From Mesostigma viride (taxonomy: Eukaryota > Streptophyta > Mesostigmatophyceae > Mesostigmatales > Mesostigmataceae), in assembly GCA_009746045.1 (NCBI GenBank), contig RPFO01000080.1:2725136-2789135 (forward strand): DNA of 64,000 nucleotides, in the 5' to 3' direction. The position numbers and the translations under genes were made by a program. A model generated the notes under the pieces. It was not told the origin of the DNA. It ran no database searches and saw nothing but the letters and a program-made list of their open reading frames with translations. Positions 43,001 to 55,000 of the stretch are shown here, piece after piece; the stretch's first letter is position 1, and each line of letters opens with the position of its first letter.

Positions 43001-46000
43001 CATTCCTTCCCGCTCCTCCGACCGAGCATGCCCCCTTGCATTTCTGGTGTTCCTTCCCACTCCTCCTACCAAGCATGCCCCCTTGCATTTCTGGTGTTCC
43101 TTCCCACTCCTCCTACCAAGCATGCCCCCTTGCATTTCTGGTGTTCCTTCCCACTCCTCCTACCAAGCATGCCCCCTTGCATTTCTGGTATCTCTTCCAA
43201 CCAAGTCTCTCCCGCGGTGTTCCATGCGTCCGCGTCTTTGCGTCTAGATGCTCCGTGTCGTGCTCATCCCCTCGCTTCGCGTGCCCAGCCTTGCACTTGT
43301 GTTGCCCGCACCTCCAGGCCATGTTTGACAAGTACAGCTGTTCGGTGCACGCGTGTCTGTGCTCAACCTCCTGCTGCGCTCATCCCCGCCCTGTTTGCTG
43401 CGCGCATCTGTTTGCTGCGCTCATCCCGGCCTTTCTCCCTTGTTGCCCGCAGCTCCAGACCATGTTTGAGAAGTACAACTTTGCGGGCGTGTTCATCCAA
43501 GTGCAGGCTGTGCTCACGCTCTACGCTCAAGGTGGGGCGCTTGTTTAGGGCTGATTATTGCAGCTTGGTACAGGGGCGAACCGCCTGGACTTCTGTATAG
43601 TTTAGCTGCAGTTCGTGCTCATGCTCTACGCGTAACGTGGAGCAGGAGGGGTTAATAGTAATCTGATCGTTTCTACCCCCCTTCTGCTTTATCTTATGGG
43701 GTAGTGTATCGGGGAGGAAGGCTTTTGCCCCACCTTTTGCCCCACCTTTTGCCCCACCTTTTGCCCCACCTCTGGCCCCACCTCTGGCCCCACCTCTGGC
43801 CCCACCTCTGGCCCCACCTTTTGCCCCACCTCTGGCCCCACCTCTTGCCCCACCTCTGGCCCCACCTCTTGCCCCACCTTTTTCTTCACCGCTGGTCCCC
43901 CCGCTGGCCCCATGACTCCATGTGGTCACCGATCACCCTTGTAACCAACCAGAAGGGAACGCCCGCTTGACCCCCGCTTGACCCATGACATGGGGACTAT
44001 GGCAAGGGGACTATGGCATGGGGACTATGGCATGGGGACTGTTGCACGTGGTCTATGGCATGGGGTCTGTTGTCTCCCTCTGGAACCATAGGACGGGCGC
44101 CCTCACGAACCATGGGACCGGCGCCTATGAGGGTACTAGGATTGCCCTATTGCGAAGAAGTGCCACGTCTTTTGCCTCATCGGTTTTGGCCCACCGTTTA
44201 CCCCAACCCAACCCAATCCAAACCAAACCAAACCAAACCAAACCAAACCAAACCAAACCAAACCAAACCAAACCAAACCAACCCGTGTCCCTCCCTCTCT
44301 TCTCGACACGCCTTGTGACGTGTGCCGCCGATGTGCCCCGCTTCGTCCGCCCCACCAAAACACGCGGGTCGACTCGCCGTCGCATGGTGACGTCTGCCAT
44401 TCCACCACATCATACCATGTGTCTCTCCCCCCCTCCACCCCCCCCCCTCAACGGGGTGACGTTTGCCAGGCCTGCTGAGCGGCGTCGTGTTGGACACGGG
44501 CGATGGCGTCTCGCACGTGGTGGGTGGAATCGCGTGGGTACTTGGGTATCTCTTCCTCGTTTGGGTCTGTTTACCGGAGCGTTTTGTGGGGTAGGGGTGG
44601 GTGATGGGGTCGGGGAGGGGGGCCCAGGGGAGAGAGACTGGGGATAGGCCCAAGCACAGACCCTAAACGTACCTTTTCTTCTTTTTTGGGGGGGGCAGCA
44701 GCCTTCTTGACCAAGCCATGGTGTAGAGCCGTGAGCCCGGAGCTGAGATGTTTCAGCAGGGAGGGCGGGGGAGGGGGGGGGGAAGAGGAAGGAGGGGCAC
44801 CTTTCAGTGCTGCCTGTTATGCTCAAGTCACGTTGAACTTCGTATTTTTAGGATCTTCTGACCTACATTTCTGTATGTTGGCCAGCGCAACGGAGCCATG
44901 TTGGGTTGTGAATCCAGCGGCCAGTACGAGGATGTCCTTGGTCGAAAAGTTTCCTGGTCCCGAGTCCCCAGGCTTTGCGCCGCAGTGGTGCCTACGCTCC
45001 CCAACAGACCCGGGCCGCTCCCTCGCCCTGGGCCTTGGAACGGCTCCGCCGTGTGGGATTGGGATTTCTACCTGCAGTATATCCACAAGGCAAAGCGGCA
45101 TGCAGAAATCCTGGTTGCTGCGCCCAGGCAGCCGACATCAACCCAACCACAGGCAACCCAGACAAAACCAAATGGGACCAGCTATGCTCCCCCCAGGTTT
45201 CTCTTCTCCATGACAGTTTGCCGGTTTATTCTCCGCAACTGGTTCTGGTTATTCTTCTCCACAACTGGTTCTGGTTATTCTTCTCCGCAACTGATTCTGG
45301 TTATTCTTCTCCACAACTGGTTCTGGTTATTCTTCTCCGCAACTCGTTCTGGTTATTCTTCTCCGCAGCTGGTTCTGGTTATTGACGGCTTCTCCTTGAA
45401 TACCCCAGTTGACCCTACCCAAGACCGCCGGACCGCGCTTTTCTTTCCTTGGGGTCCGCAATCCGTGCCAGATATTGACGCCTTCATATCCCTTCAGATC
45501 ACCTGACCCAAATCTCATGTACCCAAATCTCATGCCTTGTGCTCTATCGTCCCCCCTTGTACTTCACAATAGCCAAACCTCACGTAGCCATTATTTCTTG
45601 TGCTCGGTATTCCCCCGTGTGCCCCCGTGTGCTCCGCAATACCCAAAACTCACACACCCCTTGCGCGCTCACGCCCCCCTTCTTTCCCTGGGCGCTCTGA
45701 CAGGTGCCGGTCATCGACGGCTTCTCCTTCCCTCATCTGACCAAGCGGCTCAACGTGGCGGGCCGCCACATCACCACCTACCTGATTGACCTGCTGCTGC
45801 ACCGGGGGTAGGTGGGCGATCTGTGATAAAGGTGGGCGATCTGTCATCGATGAGCGATGCATACACCACGTAGACCCACCACGTTCCTTTTCACTCTCAT
45901 CACCACCTACCTGATCGACCTGCAGCACCACCAGGGGTAAGCGCACAGCTTGTCGTCCATTTGTGACGGGCGAACTTGATACCATGAGTCCACTAGCATC

Positions 46001-49000
46001 CGCACTGGTATGGACACTGGTCGATACTATCGGAGAGTATAGTGGACGCTATCGTTGATACTAGTGGATAGCATAGCTGATAATAGCGGACACTATAGTC
46101 CACTAGTATCGAGTGACTAGCGGATACCATGAGTCCACTGGTTACTCAATAGCGGGGTTTCCCGTCCCTATGTTCCATGACTCAGGACTCACGACTCGCA
46201 ACTCGGGACATGGGACTCGGGACTCGGGACTCGCGACTCGGGACTCATGGCTCATGGCTCATGGATGACAGATGATGGATGATGATTGGCATGGTGCTGT
46301 GTATCTTTTGTGCGATCTGGTCAAGCTCTCTGGTTTTGGGTCAGACCCGTCCCCTGTGAGGATGCTGATGGGTGATGGCTGCTGGGTGATGGATGGTGGG
46401 TGATGGATGGGTGATGGATGATGGACATGCACCCACGGAGGACATGGGGTGTTGATTGTTCTGTACAGCCTGTGCGTGCTGGCTGGGGGCTGACTGACCC
46501 CCTGACGCTTGTGTGCGGGCTGGCTGTGGGCTGACTTACCTCTGGTTGCGGGCTGACTGGACCTTCAAACAGATACGCATTCAACCGCACGGCTGATTTC
46601 GAGACCATCCGACAGCTCAAGGAGGACCTGTGCTATGTGAGGTGAGGGCTTGTAATCGAAAAGCGCTTTGTGATGGAAAAGCGCTTGGTAATAGAACAGC
46701 TCTTTGGTACTTGACCATGTTACTTAACCATGAAGGGATGGTAGGTGTGTTGGCGGCACTTAAAGGAGGACTTGTGTGCTGTGCGACGTCAGTTCTTTGA
46801 TGTCAATGTCGACGATGATCCGTGATGAGGCAATCGCGGGTGCATTGATGGCAGCGCCAGCAGGACCTGTGCTACGTGCCTGTTATGGAAATTTCTACTG
46901 TCTCCGGTGACTGGGCAAAGCCCATTCTGAAGATTCTGTGTAACCACTGTATTGGATGGCGATGTGCAAAAAAGAGGGGAGGAAAAATGAGCCATTTTTT
47001 TACCACTTTCTTTACCTTTGTTGGATGCAACATCCTCGGCATGCATGCCCCACCTGCCCTCCACTAACGTTCCCTTTTGGTCCTTCATCGATGCTTCCCG
47101 CCCATGCATCGCCCCTCTCCAGCTATGACTACAATAACGAATTGGCTAAAGCGCGGGAGACGACATTCCTGGTCCAGAGCTATAAGGTAAGCGGGACGAT
47201 ATGTAAATATCTATCAGCGTCATCTATCATAATCAAGCAGCCTCGTTTAACATCCGCTGATCTCTGTGCTGCAAATGCCCTGCATATTGGTCGGTGCTGT
47301 ACATTCCCTGCATATTGGACAGTGATTTAAATTCTCTGCATGTCGGGCAGTCCTCTGAATGCCCTGCATGTTGGCCAGTGTTTGTAAATGCCCTGCATGG
47401 CGGGCGGTGTTACCAGACCATTGTGATGCAGAGCTATAAAGTAAGTCGGCTTAGCACTGGTAGATGGATAGAAAAAAAAAACAGAAAAGGTTCAATACAA
47501 GACGAGGGGTACAGATACCGCTAGGTAGACCGGATCGCGTACAGAACCCGCTTTGTCCCTCCTAGTTGTTTCTGCTGTTTCTATTCTGTCAATCCTGTTT
47601 CAGGCGAACGTAGCTGCTGCATGGCCGTGTGATCCAATCAACTCTGCCCTCCTCCCTTGCTGTTTCTGCTGCGTTATCATTGCTGTCAACGCTGGTTTAA
47701 CTCTTCCTGCGCAGCTGCCGGACGGCCGCGTGATTAAAGTCGGCGCGGAGCGTTTCCAGGCGCCTGAAGCACTCTTCACGCCGGTGAGCTGGTGTGGTCG
47801 TTGTGCATGGCTGTGTAGGGCAGTGCATGGCAGTGTATGAGGCGTTCATAAATGATATGGTGATTACCTTCCCAATCTCTCTTCACGCGGGTGAGTTGCT
47901 GTGGTGGTTGATGAGGTTCCTTGGTGGCTGCAGTGCATGAGGCACCTGTTGCACCAGTGAGTTCGTATGGTTACTTTGCAAAAAGCGCCCTTTCACGCCA
48001 GTGAGTCTTTGTGGCGGCTGCCAGTGCTATGAGGCACTTACCACGCCAATCAACGGCTGCCTTTAGGGAGTACCTTGCACAAAGCTGTTGTTGTGGTTAT
48101 TGACCTGCGCTACAATGGTGAATGCGAGCGACTTCCTGATGGTGTTGGGTGCAGTGTATGAGGCACTTCCTGCTGGTGTGGGTGTGGGTGGGTATGTGGA
48201 GGGGGGCAGGCAAGCTGTACTCCCAGAATAGAGTGGCAGTTGGCGTCAAGCAAGCTGTACTGAGTACTCCCAGAATAGAGTGGCAGTTGGCGTCAAGCAA
48301 GCTGTACTGAGTACTCCCAGAATAGAGTGGCAGTTGGCGTCAAGCAAGCTGTACTGAGTACTCCCAGAATCGAGTGGCAGTTGGCGTCAAGCAAGCTGTA
48401 CTGAGTACTCCCAGAATCGAGTGGCAGTTGGCGTCAAGCAAGCTGTACTGAGTACTCACAGAATAGAGTGGCAGTTGGCGTCAAGCAGGCTGTACTGAGT
48501 ACTCCCAGAATAGAGTGGCAGTTGGCGTCAAGCAAGCTGTACTGAGTACTCCCAGAATCGAGTGGCAGTTGGCGTCAAGCAAGCTGTACTGAGTACTCCC
48601 AGAATAGAGTGGCAGTTGGGGTCAAGCAAGCTGTACTGAGTACTCCCAGAATCGAGTGGCAGTTGGGGTCAAGCAAGCTGTACTGAGTACTCCCAGAATA
48701 GAGTGGCAGTTGGGGTCAAGCAAGCTGTACTGAGTACTCACAGAATCGAGTGGCAGTTGGCGTCAAGCAAGCTGTACTGAGTACTCCCAGAATAGAGTGG
48801 CGGTTGGCGTCAAGCAAGCTGTACTGAGTACTCACAGAATCGAGTGGCAGTTGGCGTCAAGCAAGCTGTACTGAGTACTCACAGAATAGAGTGGCAGTTG
48901 GCGTCAAGCAAGCTGTACTGAGTACTCCCAGAATCGAGTGGCAGTTGGCGTCAAGCAAGCTGTACTGAGTACTCCCAGAATCGAGTGGCAGTTGGCGTCA

Positions 49001-52000
49001 AGCAAGCTGTACTGAGTACTCCCAGAATCGAGTGGCAGTTGGCGTCAAGCAAGCTGTACTGAGTACTCCCAGAATCGAGTGGCAGTTGGCGTCAAGCAAG
49101 CTGTACTGAGTACTCCCAGAATCGAGTGGCAGTTGGCGTCAAGCAAGCTGTACTGAGTACTCCCAGAATCGAGTGGCAGTTGGCGTCAAGCAAGCTGTAC
49201 TGAGTACTCACAGAATCGAGTGGCAGTTGGCGTCAAGCAAGCTGTACTGAGTACTCACAGAATAGAGTGGCAGTTGGCGTCAAGCAAGCTGTACTGAGTA
49301 CTCCCAGAATAGAGTGGCAGTTGGCGTCAAGCAAGCTGTACTGAGTACTCCCAGAATAGAGTGGCAGTTGGCGTCAAGCAAGCTGTACTGAGTACTCCCA
49401 GAATCGAGTGGCAGTTGGCGTCAAGCAAGCTGTACTGAGTACTCCCAGAATCGAGTGGCAGTTGGCGTCAAGCAAGCTGTACTGAGTACTCACAGAATAG
49501 AGTGGCAGTTGGCGTCAAGCAGGCTGTACTGAGTACTCCCAGAATCGAGTGGCAGTTGGCGTCAAGCAAGCTGTACTGAGTACTCACAGAATAGAGTGGC
49601 AGTTGGCGTCAAGCAAGCTGTACTGAGTACTCCCAGAATAGAGTGGCAGTTGGCGTCAAGCAAGCTGTACTGAGTACTCCCAGAATCGAGTGGCAGTTGG
49701 CGTCAAGCAAGCTGTACTGAGTACTCACGGAATCGAGTGGCAGTTGGCGTCAAGCAAGCTGTACTGAGTACTCACAGAATAGAGTGGCAGTTGGCGTCAA
49801 GCAAGCTGTACTGAGTACTCCCAGAATAGAGTGGCAGTTGGGGTCAAGCAAGCTGTACTGAGTACTCACAGAATAGAGTGGCGGTTGGCGTCAAGCAAGC
49901 TGTACTGAGTACTCCCAGAATAGAGTGGCAGTTGGGGTCAAGCAAGCTGTACTGAGTACTCACAGAATAGAGTGGCAGTTGGGGTCAAGCAAGCTGTACT
50001 GAGTACTCACAGAATAGAGTGGCAGTTGGCGTCAAGCAAGCTGTACTGAGTACTCCCAGAATAGAGTGACAGTTGGGGTCAAGCAAGCTGTACTGAGTAC
50101 TCCCAGAATAGAGTGGCAGTTGGCGTCAAGCAAGCTGTACTGAGTACTCACAGAATAGAGTGGCAGTTGGCGTCAAGCAAGCTGTACTGAGTACTCCCAG
50201 AATAGAGTGACAGTTGGGGTCAAGCAAGCTGTACTGAGTACTCCCAGAATCGAGTGGCAGTTGGCGTCAAGCAAGCTTTACTGAGTACTCCCAGAATAGA
50301 GTGGCTTGTTCTTACGAAGCGTTGGTGTGTTTGATAATGCAGCTATCTGTCGTTGGCCACGCACTAGTGTAGTACTCGTATAGTACTATGGTTAAGTTGA
50401 GTAGTATTTGTTCAATGCCCTGGCAAGGCCTCCGTTGTTTCTGCAGACGCTCGCAGGCCTGGGAGGCCTGATGGGGAGGGAAGGATGACGGGGGGGATGG
50501 AAGGAACCTTGGTTGGGAATGTTGGCCCTACTGATGGGGAGGGAAGGATGACGGGGGGGATGGAAGGAACATTGGTTGGGAATGTTGGCCCTACTGATGG
50601 GGATGGAAGGATGATGGGGGGATGGAAGGAACCTTGGTTGGGCATGTTGGCCCTACTGATGGGGATGGAAGGATGATGGGGGGGATGGAAGGAACCTTGG
50701 TTGGGAATGTTGGCCCTACTGATGGGGAGGGAAGGATGATGGGGGGGATGGAAGGAACCTTGGTTGGGAATGTTGGCCCTACTGATGGGGATGGAAGGAT
50801 GATGGGGGGGATGGAAGGAACCTTGGTTGGGAATGTTGGCCCTACTGATGGGGATGGAAGGATGATGGGGGGGATGGAAGGAACCTTGGTTGGGAATGTT
50901 GGCCCTACTGATGGGGAGGGAAGGATGATGGGGGGGATGGAAGGAACTTTGGTTGGGAATGTTGGCCCTACTTTAGGGAGGGAAGCTAGTATGGGGAGGG
51001 AGCCCTGTTGGGGGGGTGAAAGGAACCAGAAACCCGGAACCCCTGCGCACATGAATGTGTGTGAAATGCCCCCCTCCCCTTTGTCCCCTTGGGTGTGGCG
51101 GCAGAGCCTGGCGGTCATTCATCCATGATCACATCTGGGGAACGGAAGGAAATCCTGAAGCCTGGACCCGTATTAAACCCTATGAACCCTGTACCCGTGG
51201 GTGTGCGTGTATCTGTGCGGGCACATGCCCCTACGTCCGCTAACTGCTTGGTTGCAGAGCCTGGAGGGCCTGTGGTCAGGTATATTACATATAAGAAATT
51301 TAAGAAACAGCACATCCCTGCGCACATAAACGTCAAGGTTGGAAATGCCTCCGTTGTTTCGTTGACGCTGGCGCCAGCGCCTCGCGGACCTATGCTCCTC
51401 AATCTGAGCGGACCTATGCTCCTCTATCTGAGCAGACCTATAACTTCCTTATGTGAGAAATTGAAGCACTTTTAAATCCCGGTGCACATTAATGTGAAAT
51501 GAGGATATGCCTCCCTTGCCCATTTGGGCGCGGGCATTCGTGTGGGTGGTGTTACCCGTGTGTGCTTGCGCCCCTTGTCCCTTTGGATGCTGGCATTTGG
51601 CGGCGGCGGCAGAGCCTGGCTGGCCTCGAGGGCGCGGGGATTCATGTGGGTGGTGTTACCCGTGTGTGCTTGCGCCCCTTGTCCCTTTGGATGCTGGCAT
51701 TTGGCGGCGGCGGCAGAGCCTGGCTGGCCTCGAGGGCGCGGGGATTCACGAGCTCATCTTCAAGTGTGTGCAGGAGATGGACATTGACAACCGCATGCTG
51801 GTGGGTGCATGATACAGCGCACGATGCACGGTACAGCGCTTGCTATTATAGTATAGGGTCGTGAGGGATGGACATCGACAACCGCATGACGGTGGGTGTG
51901 CATCACAGACAACCCCATGATGGTGGGCTCACTATACAGCGCACCATACACTAGCGCAGGGGCGTGGCAGCATTCTAAAGGCGCCTAAGGAGCTCGTCGT

Positions 52001-55000
52001 AGTGTTCTTCGAGGAAGTGGGTATTTGTAGTCACCAATACTTAACCAAAAGGTTTGAACTCTTTTCCTAGTATCCTATGCAATGTTGGGCCCCGTTGAGC
52101 TGGAATCCCTCTCCCTGGAGTGCCTCTTTACCTACGGAAACGGCATAACCCATGAGACCAGTAGCAATTGGACCTGGCGTGTCGTCGCTGCTCTGCTCGC
52201 GTCAAGGAGCTGAAGCTGGCGTGGAGACCGGTTTCCGTGTCTGGTACTGGTAAAGACTTTTTGTCTTGTACCGGTACAGGTACGGAGGGACCTCTGTCGG
52301 TACCAGTACGGCTATTGCTGCTACCTTTACCACGACCTGAGTTGACGGGCAGTACGTGTTCCAGGGTGCCAACCCTACCACGAAGAGGATTTCTCGCAAC
52401 CCTACCAAGAAGTGGATTTCTCTCACATGTCCTTCGTTCTATCCACCAAGGTTTCACCCATGTCTTCTTCATCACGTGAATTCTTCTACTTGACCGTTCG
52501 GTTCGGTAGTCCTCCTTCTGCCTCCGGTAGATCCCATCCTGGTCCGCCCCCTGCCTGCCCAACTTCCCTCCTCCCTCCTTCCCCCTTCCAACATCCCTTT
52601 TCCTCCGCCCCCTTCGCCCCTCGGTCACAGAGCACATGCCAGTTTCCTTGCGCAGCCAATGTGTGTGTTGCGTGAAATGCATGAAGCGCTTGTCATTGGC
52701 AGTTTACTTATGCAGCCTGCCTCACACGTGGTTGCCGTCTTGTCGCTCCCTTCCCCCCCCCCCCTCCCCCCCTCCCTGTCCCCCTCCCTCAACACCCTCC
52801 TGCCTTCGCCTTCCTCTGCCGGCCACCTCCACTCCCTGCCCCATCGCCATCTCACCACACACAAGCACACACGCACGCATGCATACACGCATCCCTCTCG
52901 CTCTCACTCAATTACATGTGCATATGGACGTGCGCTCTCACACACACATACAAACGACCGATCAAACCAACCAACCAACAAACAAACAAACAAACAAACA
53001 AACAAACAAACAAACAAACAAACAAACAAACAAACAAACAAACAAACAAACAAACAAACAAACAAACAAACAAACAAACAAACAAACAAACAAACAAACA
53101 AACAAACAAACAAACAAACAAACAAACAAACAAACAAACAAACAAACAAACAAACAAACAAACAAACAAACAAACAAACAAACAAACACGCAACAACAAA
53201 ATAATAATAATAATATAATCACACACAAAAATAATAATAATAATGACGTGCCTAAACACTTTCCCTGCAGCTCTACCAACACATCGTGCTCAGCGGCGGC
53301 TCCAGCATGTACCCTGGGCTGCCCTCCCGGTACGTTGAGGATAATATCCTTTACTAGTACGATATCCTTTACTGTGCATGGCATGTATTAGACAGCCTGC
53401 GGTACTTTGTTCCTGTGCCACCCTCACATAGGCGCATGATATACCATGCATTATATACTACTATACTACTATACTGTTATATTGTATACTATTATTAAAT
53501 ACTATATGGTAGTTATCATATTGTTATGATACGCTGTTCTCCCAGCAGTCTGATTAAGATACTAGTAAATCAACCAGTATCGTCCTAATGTGCGTGGTAC
53601 AGTACAGTGTAGAATGCCCCGCCGGTACTCGTATCGTGATGTGTTATGCACTGCCCAGCTCTAGGCTAGCTGGTAGATTTAGGGTATACTGCTGTATTTA
53701 CTGCCCACCCTGTGTGACTACAGTATATGTGTCCCATGCCCATCCGGTACATTCCTGGGGTTTGGGATTCATAAATGACAGTAGTAAGACCCGTGTCAGG
53801 ATGTCTTTTTTGATTGAAAATAGTTAAAACGTTTTAATAAAAGAATAGAGGAAAGAATAGCTTGACATGAACAGGTGGTAAAGGAGCAGGCAAGCAATGT
53901 CTCAATAAGATGATATATTTGAAGTAGGGGTGGGGATATTCGTTTGTGCATGACCTTGTGCTGTAGCCTTTTGTGTGGGCCTCTCAGGGCTCTCCATTTC
54001 TTACCTTTTCTCCCCACCCCACTCCCACCTCCTGCCCCCCTCGCCTGTGGCCTGGAATAGGAGCTGTGACCTACCCCCCCCCCCCCCCCCCCCCCCCACA
54101 CACACACAACCCTCTTACATGCGCACACACACACACACTTGTCCAAACTCCCCCCCTCCCCCTCCCCTGCAGCCTGGAGAAGGAACTCAAAGCGCTATAC
54201 CTCGATAAAGTGCTCAAGGGGCAGAAGGACGGGCTGCAGGTGCGTGGCCTTGTTGCTTGATGGTGAGTGGGTGTACTGTACATCGGCACCAGTACCCCTA
54301 CAGTGAAGTAATGCGGAACGCATACATTTACCACTAGCGCAAGTGGCAATAGTAATGTGTGTCGCAGTACTTTACTCATACTGCAGGTCCACACTGGCCG
54401 TGGCCGTCCGTGCGGTGTACTCTAGGCAGGCTCTCCCTCGGCACTAGTGCCCCTACTGTAGCTCCGCACGGGCCGTAATCGACCCTACGGTGTACTCTAG
54501 CTAGGCTCCCAGTGCTCTACCCCAATACTGTTCCAAGGACAAGGGGGGCCTTACCTTGATGAGAATTTCCAAAGGGCAGAAGAACGGGCTGGCGTGCGTG
54601 GCCACGGCTGCTCGTATCAGAGCGATGTATAAGGGATTTGTGAACTCTCGGCCTGCTGCTAAACGCCATGTTTAGACTCATCGGCCTGCTGGCCTGGCGC
54701 CAGCACATCGTCTCATAGCTTTACAGTTTGTCAGACGTACCCACCTGCAGATGTGGCCTGTTGCTGCACCTGACTGGTGTGGGTGGGCGTGTGCGTTGTG
54801 GCAGAAAGTATTAAAGCTCTGTTCACGTATCCTGGTATGGTATCGGTTCCCACAACCGTGCATCATTTCTGTTGGAGTTTGGTACATGTGTGTGGTCACT
54901 ACAGTATAGTACGGTATTGTATTGTGTGTGTGCGTGCATGCGTGGCGGGCGGGGGGCAGGCGGGCGTGTGTGCGTGTATCGGCTGCAAGCAGCAGCTCTT

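Noticed and set aside
42841-43600. ORFs of 235-244 codons rich in '[11 protein letters not shown]'
   Set aside because: Read-through of the 47-bp repeat plus ARP2 exon 5 in the wrong frame.
44215-44283. Interstitial telomere
   Set aside because: AACCA does not match plant or algal TTTAGGG-type telomere repeats and lies in an ARP2 intron.
48225-50980. CRISPR-like regular repeats
   Set aside because: Units are head-to-tail with no unique spacers, and the context is an intron of a eukaryotic gene.
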